NCBI GenBank assembly: GCA_017549765.1 | Contig: JAFYNM010000003.1 | Coordinates: 230,836-294,835 of the forward strand | DNA length: 64,000 nt | Direction of reading: 5' to 3' | DNA from: Bacteroidales bacterium | GTDB lineage: Bacteria > Bacteroidota > Bacteroidia > Bacteroidales > WCHB1-69 | Part shown: positions 8,341-17,757 of the stretch, piece by piece | Layout: the number at the start of each line of letters is the position of its first letter | Numbering within the stretch: position 1 is the first letter of the stretch | Notes under the pieces: model-generated | What the model saw: only the letters and a program-made list of their open reading frames with translations | The model's database searches: none | Told to the model about the DNA's origin: nothing | Position numbers and translations under genes: made by a program

Positions 8341-10800
8341 GTGAACCTCACTAAAGCCACATACTGGGCCTCCGCGGTGATATTCCTCTCCAGCCTTCTG
8401 GCTGTGGCAAGCGTGTCCGCTCAAAATGATTTTGAAAACTACATCTCGATATCCGATGGCCATTTCATGGATGGAGAGGACAGCTTCCTCCCTCTCTGCC
8501 TCAACTATCTGACAGATTATGCCCAAAACGCTGTTTCCGGCGACTATTATATCGCCCCGGTCTTCAACTACAGCAGTCTTCGGAAAGAGCACTCCCAGAC
8601 CAAAACTGACTTTTTCAGCAATCATCATTGGGGGTTTGGAGATTCCGGCGACGAAGAACAGTACATCGCAACGGCAAAGTTAGAACGGGACTTGCGGATC
8701 ATAGACTCCTTGGGGTTCAATGTGGTGCGACTGCGACCATCCATCTACTGGAAAAACGGTATCCTTCATGTCCCCACCGGCTCATACGAAACCTATTTCC
8801 GACTGACCGACTCCCTGATATCCCAATGCACACGACACCAGCTGCGAGTCATCTTGGTATTGGAGCACGACACCAACTGTTTTCAACATTTCGACCAATA
8901 TTGTGTGTATCTGGACAGCGTCAGCCGTCACTACTGCGACAACAAGACCGTCATGGCTTATGTGGTCTTTATGGAGCCCGTGTACAAGTGGAATCATGCC
9001 AGGAAAAACGACAAACTGCTGATCTCCAACTGGTCCAGAAAATGGTACTACCAGATCAAGAAGAACGCCCCCAACCAGCTGGTAACCTACGGCATAGACA
9101 ACATCAGCTCTGTGCTTTTCTGGGACCCTTCCGCCCTGACCTACGACTTCCTCACGATGCATCTGTACCATAACTCCCCCGACCTGGACTCTACCCTGAT
9201 GGGGTTGCACACCTATTTCAAATGGCTGGACAGCAATATCGACGACGTCTGGATGCTGGGAGAGACTGGCTATAGCGGGAAGGAGGACGACCAGTACCGA
9301 TATGCCGACTTCACCATGCAAAAATCTTTAGACTGCGGTTGCCAAGGGTATGCCTGGTGGCAGTTTCAGGAGGTCGTATGGAACAGCCAGCTGCGGAATT
9401 ATTTCGGCCTGCTCACCTTTTATCCGGAAGAGCGGCTGAAGAGCGCGGTTTCCCTTTTCCCCTCCTTTTCTACCAGAACAGCCCAGAAGCGCTGTCCCAT
9501 GCCCGACCGTTACTACAACATCCCGGGTTATGCATTTCCGAATGTCAGCGGCGTGGTGCTGGACGAAAACCAAAAACCCATAGCAGATGCCGTGGTGACA
9601 GGCTGGGACACGCACTACAGAAAGTATCTCACGTTCACCAACAGCCAAGGGGAATACACCATCAAGACACCTCCCAACACCACGCTTCGCTATGTGTGGA
9701 TTTCCCAAAAGGGTTACACGTCAGAGAAGATCCGTCCTAGCGGCACCGGCATACACACCACCATCTTGACGCACCTCAACTACAACGGATGGAAGAAAAA
9801 CTGGACGAACGTGGAATACCCCATAGCCTCTCCCTATATTGTGATAAAGCCTTCGGATGCCGTCATTGTAGGCAATTTTTGCGGAGATGAAGCACACGAG
9901 ATGCTGCATGTGACGTCTTCCAACCATACGGCCACCTTGTACAGATTCGACACCCATCATTGGGAGCAGCTCTGGACGGGCACCCTCGACGGATGGATCA
10001 TCAAAGGCTCAGACCGTTTCTTTGCCGGGGATTTTGACGGAGACGGCTATGATGAGTTGTTGTGCATGCAAGACAGCCGCAGCCCTTGGGCGAAGATCTA
10101 CGCTTATGATTCCCACAACGCCTCCTCCTGGCGGAACATCTGGTCTAACGATGGCAATGGCCATATTGGCAGCTGGGCACTCTCTTCCAAAGATATTATC
10201 TTGCCTGGCCATTTCAACGATTCCTCCCGCTGCTCCTTGCTCTTTATCCGGAAGCAGGGCTCGTCCGTGGCTCTCTGCCAGACTCTTGCCGCTCACTCCT
10301 GGAGCACCGTCTGGTCCGGCACCTCCAGCCTCGACGGTCACTGGAATATCAGCAACGTGGACAAATACTATGTAGGCGACCTCAACGGCGACGGCTATGA
10401 CGAGCTCCTGTGCACGCAGGTGACGAGTGGAGCCTCCGACCTGATCGCTCTTTTGCAGTATCATGCCGGATGGGACCGATTGTGGGACAATGGTGGCAGC
10501 TCCACCAACAGCCCCCTCTATCCATATCGCAACCATTTGACTATCGGCAACTTCGATTCAGACCAAGCTGACGAGCTGTTGGGAGTCGGCGGCGGGGCTA
10601 CCAAGTTCGACCTCAACGCCTCCAACCAATGGGATGAGTCGTGGAGCAGTCATCCCTCCTCCAGATTGTCGGACTGGACTGTGAATCCCGACGACCGGAT
10701 TTTTTTCCTGAAGACAATGGCTGATGTGCCCGACTATCTGTTTGTGGCGAAAAGGAGTCGTCGCAACTATCTTTTTAATGCCTATTCTTTGAATCCATAA
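8341..10800 (+). CDS. Secreted clan GH-A-like glycoside hydrolase with CarboxypepD_reg and FG-GAP-type repeats
   Basis: Start set at GTG 8341 (819 residues), which follows the promoter and opens directly into a signal peptide (hydrophobic core AVIFLSSLLAVASVSAQ). Residues about 40-390 look like a (beta/alpha)8 barrel of clan GH-A: candidate acid/base Glu212 in VVFMEPVYKW and candidate nucleophile Glu308 in WMLGETGYSG, 96 residues apart. The acid/base Glu is normally preceded by Asn; here it is Met. Then comes a carboxypeptidase-regulatory-like beta-sandwich (VSGVVLDENQKPIADAVV), then FG-GAP/VCBS-like repeats (FAGDFDGDGYDELL, YVGDLNGDGYDELL, IGNFDSDQADELLG) that may bind calcium. No sorting domain is evident at the C-terminus. 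It is followed 11 bases later by a GT2 gene, suggesting a role in surface polysaccharide processing. Substrate unknown. Confidence 0.75.
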   Translation: MNLTKATYWASAVIFLSSLLAVASVSAQNDFENYISISDGHFMDGEDSFLPLCLNYLTDYAQNAVSGDYYIAPVFNYSSLRKEHSQTKTDFFSNHHWGFGDSGDEEQYIATAKLERDLRIIDSLGFNVVRLRPSIYWKNGILHVPTGSYETYFRLTDSLISQCTRHQLRVILVLEHDTNCFQHFDQYCVYLDSVSRHYCDNKTVMAYVVFMEPVYKWNHARKNDKLLISNWSRKWYYQIKKNAPNQLVTYGIDNISSVLFWDPSALTYDFLTMHLYHNSPDLDSTLMGLHTYFKWLDSNIDDVWMLGETGYSGKEDDQYRYADFTMQKSLDCGCQGYAWWQFQEVVWNSQLRNYFGLLTFYPEERLKSAVSLFPSFSTRTAQKRCPMPDRYYNIPGYAFPNVSGVVLDENQKPIADAVVTGWDTHYRKYLTFTNSQGEYTIKTPPNTTLRYVWISQKGYTSEKIRPSGTGIHTTILTHLNYNGWKKNWTNVEYPIASPYIVIKPSDAVIVGNFCGDEAHEMLHVTSSNHTATLYRFDTHHWEQLWTGTLDGWIIKGSDRFFAGDFDGDGYDELLCMQDSRSPWAKIYAYDSHNASSWRNIWSNDGNGHIGSWALSSKDIILPGHFNDSSRCSLLFIRKQGSSVALCQTLAAHSWSTVWSGTSSLDGHWNISNVDKYYVGDLNGDGYDELLCTQVTSGASDLIALLQYHAGWDRLWDNGGSSTNSPLYPYRNHLTIGNFDSDQADELLGVGGGATKFDLNASNQWDESWSSHPSSRLSDWTVNPDDRIFFLKTMADVPDYLFVAKRSRRNYLFNAYSLNP

Positions 10801-10811
10801 ATCATCTGCTT

Positions 10812-11810
10812 ATGCTTTCCGTTATCTGTCCGATATACAACGAAGAAAAGTACATTGCCGCGTGCATAGACTCCATCATGGAGCAGGACTACCCCAAGGA
10901 TGACTTGGAGGTCTTGCTGGTGGACGGCATGAGCACCGACCGCACACGGGAGATCATCGGTGACTACATGTCTGCATGTCCGTACCTGCGGTTGTTGGAC
11001 AATCCCGACCGCATTGCACCGTGCGCCATGAATCGGGGCATCGAGGCTGCCCGCGGGGAGGTCGTCATGCGTCTGGACGCGCACGCCAGCTACCCGCCCG
11101 ACTACTTCTCGGTGCTGGTGCGCCGTCTCGGCGAGTTGGAAGCCGACAATGTGGGGGCTGTCTGCAAGACTGACGTGTTGCACAAGACCCCCAAGACACT
11201 GGCCATCCGCGAAGTGCTGGGCAACCGCTTCGGGGTGGGCAACTCGCTCTTCCGGACGGGCATCAGCGAGGTACGGCAGGTCGATACCGTGCCCTTCGGA
11301 TGCTGGCCCAGAGAGGTCTTCGAGAAATACGGACGTTACGACGAGCGGCTCGTGCGCAACCAAGACATCGAACTCAACAAGCGGATCCTCCGCGGCGGGG
11401 GCAAGATCTTCCTCGTCCCCGACACCTACAGCACCTACTATGCCCGCGAGACCTTCGGCCAGCTCTTCCGCAACAACTACGGAAACGGGAAGTGGAACAT
11501 CCTGACGGTCTATTACACTGGCGAGATGCGCTCCCTTTCGCTGCGCCATTTCGTGCCCCTGCTCTTCGTATTGTCGTTATTGCTCCCCTTCATCGCCGGC
11601 TTCTTCTGGCATCCTCTGTGGCTCATCGGTGCCGCCAGCCTGCTGGCATATCTCGCCCTTGTCAGCTTCGTCAGCGCCCGGTTGTCACGCACCAAAGGAC
11701 TCAGCTTCCTCCGTCTGGTGGAGAGCTTCATGGTACTGCATATCTCCTACGGGTTAGGATCCCTGGTCGGCATCGTGACCCTTCCTTTTGTCAAACAAAA
11801 ATCAAAATAA
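10812..11810 (+). CDS. Family 2 glycosyltransferase (ExoA-like), membrane-anchored
   Basis: 332 residues. The N-terminal GT-A domain begins VICPIYNEEKYIAACIDS and has VLLVDGMSTD (nucleotide-binding Asp) and RLDAHASYP in place of the usual DxD. An acceptor-side motif RNQDIELNKRI follows. Three or four C-terminal hydrophobic segments (LLFVLSLLLPFIAGFFW, LIGAASLLAYLALVSF and a last one near 305-325) anchor it in the inner membrane. This architecture matches succinoglycan ExoA-type enzymes that add a sugar to a lipid-linked glycan on the cytoplasmic face. Its stop codon overlaps the start of the next gene (TAATG), so translation is probably coupled. Confidence 0.88.
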   Translation: MLSVICPIYNEEKYIAACIDSIMEQDYPKDDLEVLLVDGMSTDRTREIIGDYMSACPYLRLLDNPDRIAPCAMNRGIEAARGEVVMRLDAHASYPPDYFSVLVRRLGELEADNVGAVCKTDVLHKTPKTLAIREVLGNRFGVGNSLFRTGISEVRQVDTVPFGCWPREVFEKYGRYDERLVRNQDIELNKRILRGGGKIFLVPDTYSTYYARETFGQLFRNNYGNGKWNILTVYYTGEMRSLSLRHFVPLLFVLSLLLPFIAGFFWHPLWLIGAASLLAYLALVSFVSARLSRTKGLSFLRLVESFMVLHISYGLGSLVGIVTLPFVKQKSK

Positions 11811-12421
11811 TGGTTCTGAAATATCTCTTTGACCGCACCGTCGCCCTCATAGGGCTGATCCTGTTGATTCCATTATTCATAGTGGTATCGGTCTTGATCA
11901 AGTGCAAGATGCCGGGCGGACCGGCATTGTTCACCCAGCGGCGGGTGGGCCGCCACGGAAAGCTGTTCACCATCTACAAGTTCCGCACCATGGTGGTAGA
12001 TCACGGAGGTTCCTCGGTCTCTGTGGCCGGCGAGTCGCGGATCACGCCGTTGGGGGCCACGCTGCGCAAGTACAAGATCGATGAGCTGCCGGAGTTGTGG
12101 AACGTGCTCATCGGCGACATGAGCTTTGTGGGGCCGCGTCCCGACGTGCCCGGCTACGCGGACGCGCTCACGGGCGACGACCGCGAGGTGCTGCTGCTGC
12201 GCCCCGGCATCACGGGACCCGCCTCCCTCAAGTACCGCAACGAAGAGGAGCTGCTGGCCAGCCAGCCAGATCCCCAGCGCTACAACGACGAGGTCCTCTT
12301 TCCCGACAAGGTGCGACTCAACCGCTACTACCTGCACCATTACTCTTTCCTGACGGACCTCCAGATCATCCTCGCCACCGTCAGCGGAAAGAAGATATGG
12401 TACGCAGGAGAAGAGATCTGA
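11810..12421 (+). CDS. Undecaprenyl-phosphate sugar phosphotransferase (small PglC/WcaJ C-terminal type)
   Basis: 203 residues, bacterial sugar transferase family: transfers a sugar-phosphate from a nucleotide sugar to undecaprenyl phosphate, initiating glycan assembly. One N-terminal hydrophobic re-entrant helix (LIGLILLIPLFIVVSVLI), then TQRRVGRHGKLFTIYKFRTM, LRKYKIDELPELWNVLIGDM and SFVGPRPDVPGY, all hallmark motifs; the Asp-Glu of KIDELPE is the catalytic pair. It starts at the ATG overlapping the GT2 stop. A large upstream extension in the same frame is only a shadow of the GT2 gene. With the GT2 and the GH-A-like gene it forms a three-gene exopolysaccharide or surface-glycan unit. Confidence 0.93.
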   Translation: MVLKYLFDRTVALIGLILLIPLFIVVSVLIKCKMPGGPALFTQRRVGRHGKLFTIYKFRTMVVDHGGSSVSVAGESRITPLGATLRKYKIDELPELWNVLIGDMSFVGPRPDVPGYADALTGDDREVLLLRPGITGPASLKYRNEEELLASQPDPQRYNDEVLFPDKVRLNRYYLHHYSFLTDLQIILATVSGKKIWYAGEEI

Positions 12422-12427
12422 GGAGGA

Positions 12428-12479
12428 GTTGACAGTTAGAAGTTAGAAGTTGGGGGAGTTTCCTTAGTTTCTTAACTCG
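12428..12479. repeat. Short-unit intergenic repeat station 1
   Basis: Contains TTGACAGTTAGAAG, a repeated TTAGAAG and TTAGTTTCTTAACT. The same words recur near 17.7 kb and 37.6-37.8 kb, in intergenic DNA only. Confidence 0.6.
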
Positions 12480-12488
12480 TAAAAATGA

Positions 12489-12496
12489 TATCTTTG
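12489..12496 (+). promoter_or_regulatory. -7 promoter element TATCTTTG
   Basis: Exact consensus followed by CCCC, 26 bases upstream of the ATG at 12523. Confidence 0.75.
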
Positions 12497-12522
12497 CCCC
12501 GAAATTATAAAACAACATGGTT

Positions 12523-14199
12523 ATGAAAAGAATCTTTGTCCTTTCCTTCATTTTGTTGGCTCTCTCATTGGATGCGGTAGCACAAAACCACTACAGGAAC
12601 TATAAAACTTACCCTCACGTTTCCGCACCATTAAGTGCGGTTTCGCTTGTTCATAGTGATACAAACATCTATTTTTTTCAAACCAACAGGAAAGAGTTTT
12701 CGGTAACACCAATCAATCCAGCAAACTTACTACAGGCGGGTACACCAAAGTATGCTACTCAAGTTCAAAGGTTCATGATGAAGGGTGTCTTTGAAGATTC
12801 AAATGGAAAATGTATTATTTTTGGCAGAAAACACCTTACTCCAACAACTTCAAATCCTGCCTTTGCCATTGTGGATCTTACATCAAACTACATTGATTAT
12901 TATGCCTTCCCTTTAGAGTTCAACGAACTTGTTCAGGGCTGTTTAGGTTATGATGCCAATGGTGCCGAAATCTATATGTTTGTGCTGGACAATGGACAAC
13001 TTATGGCTGTGGATCTATCCAATGGTTTTTTTGGCCGCATAGTACCTCTTTCAGGAGAACATTATACGGACATCTCATGGGACCACAGCAATCATTGCTT
13101 TATAGCAACAGGTACATTGGCCTCTGGACAAACTCATCCAGGTATCATAGTAGATATTTTTGAATTTGATGCTCAAGATGCCATGGCGGGACTTGCTTCT
13201 GCTGTCAATCATGTTATTCAATACTTTGTGGACAATCTTTTCATTAATGATGTGGCCGAACATCAGTCCTTACACACGGTTTTGGATGATAACAACCTGT
13301 TGTTATATAGAGATTTGCGCGTTGTTAAACAGGATGTTGTCTGGCTAACCCGTATTGTCGACTATGAAAGTATCAACCATTCGATCGCAGAGAGCTATTT
13401 TTTTTTCATCCCCACCCAAAAACTATATGCTTTGGACATGCTATACGATCATTACCACCAACGTCTTAATTTTTTAGGAGAACTGATTTACTGTACCGCC
13501 TACAACTCGCAAATTTTTGCACAGGTGGATCCTTTTGATTTGGCTTCGGGCATGAATATAAAACAGTTGGGTGGAGGTTTTGCCATTCCCACGCCTTGTC
13601 CAAGCATGATGGACGCCTCAATAAATATCTATGGGTCCTATCTCAGCATGAACAATCTCGCGTTAGACCCTTTTCATCCTTGTGTCCCTACGCTGATTGC
13701 TGGCGCTGATTCTCTCAGTGGCATAGGCGTTTTGACCGAAACCTACGACATATATGACTCCCACGAATGCGATTTTCCTCTCGCTATTGATATTAAACCT
13801 GCATCCCCTCAAATTCTGCCCTATACTCTAACAGATTCTATAGGTGAATTCGTTACAACATGGGTTACATCTTTGTTGGTTGACGAAAATGTTGCTGTGA
13901 CAACTCTTTGTGAAGATCAAGGAGACTGCCCGACATTACGACAGGACTCTCCCTTGACAAAATCCTTGATTGATTCAGAACCATATATCATACTGGAAAA
14001 TGACCGACAATTTGTATGTCATAACTTCAATGGTAACATACAATTCTCTCTTTATGATTTGTTAGGAAAGACCATTGTTTCTGGTACAACCAAGAATGGT
14101 CTTCTCAACCCGCTGCCCTTCCTGCATGGTGTTTTTATTCTTCAAGCGACCGACTCTAAAGGATGTCAGGCTGCAAAAAAAGTGTTCATCATCCCATAA
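12523..14199 (+). CDS. T9SS cargo protein of unknown function
   Basis: 558 residues from the ATG at 12523 (MKRIFVLSFILL); an ATG two codons earlier is also possible. Signal peptide ends at DAVAQ. The central 430 residues contain short strand-rich segments (FAIVDLTSNYIDYY, QLMAVDLSNGFFGRI) reminiscent of a beta-propeller, but I do not recognise a family. The C-terminal ~75 residues look like a type A sorting domain: FNGNIQFSLYDLLGKTIVSG, then LPFLHGVFILQATDSKG and AAKKVFIIP, implying export through the type IX system and surface attachment or release. Base composition is visibly more AT-rich than the sugar transferase gene before it. Followed nine bases later by a second T9SS cargo gene, so the two are probably co-transcribed. 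Confidence 0.8.
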   Translation: MKRIFVLSFILLALSLDAVAQNHYRNYKTYPHVSAPLSAVSLVHSDTNIYFFQTNRKEFSVTPINPANLLQAGTPKYATQVQRFMMKGVFEDSNGKCIIFGRKHLTPTTSNPAFAIVDLTSNYIDYYAFPLEFNELVQGCLGYDANGAEIYMFVLDNGQLMAVDLSNGFFGRIVPLSGEHYTDISWDHSNHCFIATGTLASGQTHPGIIVDIFEFDAQDAMAGLASAVNHVIQYFVDNLFINDVAEHQSLHTVLDDNNLLLYRDLRVVKQDVVWLTRIVDYESINHSIAESYFFFIPTQKLYALDMLYDHYHQRLNFLGELIYCTAYNSQIFAQVDPFDLASGMNIKQLGGGFAIPTPCPSMMDASINIYGSYLSMNNLALDPFHPCVPTLIAGADSLSGIGVLTETYDIYDSHECDFPLAIDIKPASPQILPYTLTDSIGEFVTTWVTSLLVDENVAVTTLCEDQGDCPTLRQDSPLTKSLIDSEPYIILENDRQFVCHNFNGNIQFSLYDLLGKTIVSGTTKNGLLNPLPFLHGVFILQATDSKGCQAAKKVFIIP

Positions 14200-14207
14200 A
14201 TTCTGCC

Positions 14208-17030
14208 ATGAAACGTTTGTTTTCCATTATATTGCCCTTGTTTCTTCTAGCTTTGCCCATGAAAGGATTGGCCCATGGAGGAGATATCGCGGGAAAGGAT
14301 TTCTGGGTGTTTCTTACCAGATACAATGAAACAACCGACAGCATTTCGTTATATGTTGTTGGAGATACGGCTTGCACAGGGTATGTGGAGAACGAATTCT
14401 TGAATTTTCACTTGGACTTCACAGTTTTGCCGAACTCAGTCACTATCGTAAAAATCCCCAAAAACATCTGCGATATACTACCTTTCGCCTATGACAATCT
14501 GGCAATCCATAACAAAGGGGTATTCGTGCATACCAGCTGCTCAGTATTCCTTTACCTGCAGGTCAACTCCAATTTGCGCACCAATTCCAGCAATTTGTCA
14601 CCACAGCATTGCGACTACCTATACTCTCCCTTGACAGTTGGAACGCACTATCCTTGGAAAATTCCTATCTGGCCCATTAGCTACAATGAGATAGAACATT
14701 ATTCATTGTATGACAACTCCTTCTTGTATCCTGGATGGGATGCAGAGTTCGTTCCTTTCGCGCCCAATTTTAACATTACAGCTATGGAAGATAGTGTCAT
14801 GATCTTCGCTTATCGAGTATATGACCCTTCTTGGGGCACTTCGCAGTATGACACTATCTTACTTTCTCGAAAAGGTGAATCAGTATGGCTGAAAATGAAT
14901 TGGTGCAAGCAGTTACGTTTCCATACGAATTGCAAAAAGGTGATTTCCTATTTTTCTATAGGATCTACCCAATGGTCTTTTCTTTATATGGGAAATTTTT
15001 TGGGGAGCCCTGGACCCATTACCATACCCTTGTCTTTGACCCGGCAGTATTATTGTGGACAAGATTATCTGTGCAAAAAACTGCATAGCGATAGGTTTGA
15101 CAAGGGAATCTATTTCAAGCAAGAGTACAATGACCATATACAAAACGGTCAGGAGGTGACCGCATACAATTATAACGAGTATTTCAACAACTATCTGGCT
15201 TTGGGCGACCTTTCGGACCAAGGGATATATGGTTTGAATACAGGGAACCATCGGATGTTCTGGGGCGACACTACGGTATTTGTCGATGTGCCTTATACTT
15301 TCTTGCGCTCCCAGACCATACGGCGATACAATGCTATAGATGGGCCAAATTTCTTCATTTGTAAGAACAGTGCTCATGGATATCCGCATTTCGGATATAT
15401 GGCGGATCCTTATGGCTGTGCATCTCCGGCCTGGCAATCCATGGTATCTCTGCAGCCCACCGAGCGGATGGTCAAGGAGTGGGTTTACCCCACCACACGC
15501 GACAACCTCAAGCGCACGCTCGTCACCACGGCTGGCGACACTGTCTTCGCGCCCTGCGACTCCCTCTATGTGGACGTGCAGATCTATACCCATGAGGATG
15601 GCATCGGCAGCACCTACTTCAACGGGCAGCTCGTTCCGCCCACTGCCTTCGACACCTTCCCCATGACCAATGGAGAGTATTGGGTCGCCCAGCTCTACTA
15701 CTACAACGACGACATCCCTGAGCTCATCCGCATCGAGAACGAGCGCGGATTCTCGGCATACGTAGATGAGTTCGGCTACAACGTGGGGCCCGCGCCCGCC
15801 GGACACCACGAGATTGACGACATTACCTACCTCTACTACTACCACAGCGGCGCCTCCGGCTGTTACAGCACAGAGGCCTATCAAGACAGCTACTCAAATC
15901 TCAGTCCGCACAACAACGACACTGTCTATCGTTGCGTCAACGACACCCTCCACCTGCGCGTGGAGCACAACCCCGACAGCGTGCCGATTGAGTGGATCTA
16001 CAACGGTGACTCCTACCCGTTCCCCGAGCTCTCCTTCCCGTTAACACAGGCCGACACCCTCACCGTGCAGCTGGTCTACCACTACGACGGCTGTCCCGAC
16101 ACCAGCACCACCTTCGTGGTCGTGGTGCCCCGGCCGGTGTTCACCTACTGCCACGACGACACCCTCTGCCACGGGGCACAGCTCTCCGTGGAGCAGCCCA
16201 ACGTGCTGAGCTACCTGTGGAGCGACGGCTCCTCAGGTCCCGCCATCACCCTCGACAGCGCTGGCACCTACTCCGTCACCATCACCAACCTGGGCTGCCG
16301 GGCCGAGAGCGACCTCTTCACCATAGACCTCTACCCGCAGTCGTCCGTGGAGTTCGGCAATGACAGCATACTCTGCGAGCTGGCCACCCTCCTGCTGGAC
16401 GCCACCCAGCCGCACCCGGCCGGATATGTGTGGCAGGACCAGTCCACCAACACGACCTACACGGTTTATGAAGATGGTCAATATTGGGTCGTCATTACCG
16501 ACAATTGTCTTGGGGCCAGCGACACCATCGCCATAGGCTACCTCACCGACTTCGCCGTGGATCTCGGTCCCGACACGACCCTCTGCGAGGGCAGGACGCT
16601 GACGCTGTCGGCCGGCGTGCCATTCTGCGACTACGAGTGGCAGGACGGCTCAACACAGCCCACTTACATCGTGCGGCACCCCGGCATCTACAGCGTCAGC
16701 GCCAGCAACAAGTGTTTCGAGCACGGGGACGACATCGTGGTGGAGTACGAGCCGTGCGAGCAGGAGCTCTGGATGCCCAACAGCTTCACCCCGGACGGGG
16801 ACGGTCTCAACGACCTCTTCCTGCCGGTGTTCAGTTACCCGGACGAGGTGGAGAGCTTTGAGATGACCATCTACGACCGGTGGGGCATGGTGATGTTCAG
16901 CACGAAGTCCAAGGACCAGGGCTGGGACGCTGCGGGCGTGCCCATAGGTACCTACGTGGTTTTCATCCGCTACAAGAGCCGCGGCCACGAGACCAGGGAC
17001 GTGACGGGAAGCGTGACGGTTATTAGATAA
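14208..17030 (+). CDS. Large secreted protein with C-terminal gliding-motility-associated (CHU_C) domain
   Basis: 940 residues from the ATG at 14208, chosen because it opens a signal peptide (MKRLFSIILPLFLLALPMKG) right after the previous stop. The N-terminal part begins GGDIAGKDFWVFL, the motif that opens IgGFc-binding-like regions in Bacteroidota adhesins. Residues about 610-840 hold three or four Ig-like/PKD-like repeats (LCHGAQLSVEQPNVLSYLWS, LCELATLLLDATQPHPAGYV, LCEGRTLTLSAGVPFCDYEW). The last ~85 residues are a type B sorting domain: WMPNSFTPDGDGLNDLF, YDRWGMVMF, GTYVVFIRY. Base composition changes abruptly near 15,430-15,480: a sample line at 14,641 is 40% GC, one at 16,201 is 67% GC. 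Role probably adhesion or surface structure. Confidence 0.85.
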   Translation: MKRLFSIILPLFLLALPMKGLAHGGDIAGKDFWVFLTRYNETTDSISLYVVGDTACTGYVENEFLNFHLDFTVLPNSVTIVKIPKNICDILPFAYDNLAIHNKGVFVHTSCSVFLYLQVNSNLRTNSSNLSPQHCDYLYSPLTVGTHYPWKIPIWPISYNEIEHYSLYDNSFLYPGWDAEFVPFAPNFNITAMEDSVMIFAYRVYDPSWGTSQYDTILLSRKGESVWLKMNWCKQLRFHTNCKKVISYFSIGSTQWSFLYMGNFLGSPGPITIPLSLTRQYYCGQDYLCKKLHSDRFDKGIYFKQEYNDHIQNGQEVTAYNYNEYFNNYLALGDLSDQGIYGLNTGNHRMFWGDTTVFVDVPYTFLRSQTIRRYNAIDGPNFFICKNSAHGYPHFGYMADPYGCASPAWQSMVSLQPTERMVKEWVYPTTRDNLKRTLVTTAGDTVFAPCDSLYVDVQIYTHEDGIGSTYFNGQLVPPTAFDTFPMTNGEYWVAQLYYYNDDIPELIRIENERGFSAYVDEFGYNVGPAPAGHHEIDDITYLYYYHSGASGCYSTEAYQDSYSNLSPHNNDTVYRCVNDTLHLRVEHNPDSVPIEWIYNGDSYPFPELSFPLTQADTLTVQLVYHYDGCPDTSTTFVVVVPRPVFTYCHDDTLCHGAQLSVEQPNVLSYLWSDGSSGPAITLDSAGTYSVTITNLGCRAESDLFTIDLYPQSSVEFGNDSILCELATLLLDATQPHPAGYVWQDQSTNTTYTVYEDGQYWVVITDNCLGASDTIAIGYLTDFAVDLGPDTTLCEGRTLTLSAGVPFCDYEWQDGSTQPTYIVRHPGIYSVSASNKCFEHGDDIVVEYEPCEQELWMPNSFTPDGDGLNDLFLPVFSYPDEVESFEMTIYDRWGMVMFSTKSKDQGWDAAGVPIGTYVVFIRYKSRGHETRDVTGSVTVIR

Positions 17031-17089
17031 TAGTATTCCTTGAGCAGTCCATTCCCCTTCTCAACAGTTCAACAAATCAACAAAAATCC

Positions 17090-17097
17090 TATCTTTG
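17090..17097 (+). promoter_or_regulatory. -7 promoter element TATCTTTG
   Basis: Exact consensus, 23 bases upstream of the P-loop kinase ATG. The preceding CAACAGTTCAACAAATCAAC resembles the octamer repeat at 37.8 kb. Confidence 0.75.
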
Positions 17098-17120
17098 CGG
17101 CCTTAAAAAAAACAGAAAAC

Positions 17121-17666
17121 ATGAAGATCATCGGCATCACAGGCACCTTGGGTGCAGGGAAAGGCACTCTGGTAGATTATCTACGGGAACATTACGGATA
17201 CAAGCACTACTCCGTACGCGGCTATCTCATCGAGGAGGCGGAGCGGCGGGGGTTGCCCCTCAACCGCGACACCTTCGTGGAGGTGGCCAACGACCTGCGC
17301 GCCACCCACTGTCCCTCTTTCATCACCGACGAGCTCTACAAGCAGGCCGAGGCGGCGGGCGCGGACGCCATCATCGAGAGCGTGCGCACCCCGGGCGAGG
17401 TACTCTCCCTCCGCCAGAACGAACACTTCCTCCTCTTCGCCGTCGATGCCGACCCGAAGATCCGCTACGAGCGCATCGTGCTCCGCGGCTCCGAGACCGA
17501 CCACGTCTCCTTCGAGACCTTTATCGAGAACGAACAACGCGAGATGGCCTCCGAAGACCCTAACCACCAAAACATCGGACGCTGCATGGAGATGGCCGAT
17601 GTGGTCTTCCACAACGACGGCACCTTTGAAGAGCTCTACCAACAGGTGGAGGAATACCTTCAATAG
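17121..17666 (+). CDS. P-loop nucleotide kinase-like protein (AAA_18 / CoaE-like)
   Basis: 181 residues from the ATG at 17121, just after the promoter. Walker A is GTLGAGKGT at residues 8-16, directly at the N-terminus as in adenylate-kinase and dephospho-CoA-kinase folds. A lid-like region and the C-terminal ADVVFHNDGTFEELYQQVEE, typical of CoaE/nucleoside-kinase endings, follow. RTPGEV near residue 92 sits where substrate-binding Arg are found in small kinases. Related Bacteroidota proteins are usually called AAA family ATPase; the true substrate is unknown. Monocistronic and convergent with rseC. Cytoplasmic. Confidence 0.75.
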   Translation: MKIIGITGTLGAGKGTLVDYLREHYGYKHYSVRGYLIEEAERRGLPLNRDTFVEVANDLRATHCPSFITDELYKQAEAAGADAIIESVRTPGEVLSLRQNEHFLLFAVDADPKIRYERIVLRGSETDHVSFETFIENEQREMASEDPNHQNIGRCMEMADVVFHNDGTFEELYQQVEEYLQ

Positions 17667-17757
17667 TTGTCAGTTGTCAGTTGTCAGTTATCAGTTTGAA
17701 GTTTGAAGTTTGAAGTTAATGGCTAACAGCTAATGGCTAATGGCCAATAGCCAATGG
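17667..17757. repeat. Short-unit intergenic repeat station 2 (heptamers and GGCTAAT palindromes)
   Basis: Immediately after the kinase stop come three to four copies of a TTGTCAG-type heptamer, then three of TTTGAAG, then TAATGGC/CAATAGCC words that form inverted repeats up to the rseC stop. It fills the gap between the two convergent genes. Confidence 0.85.
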
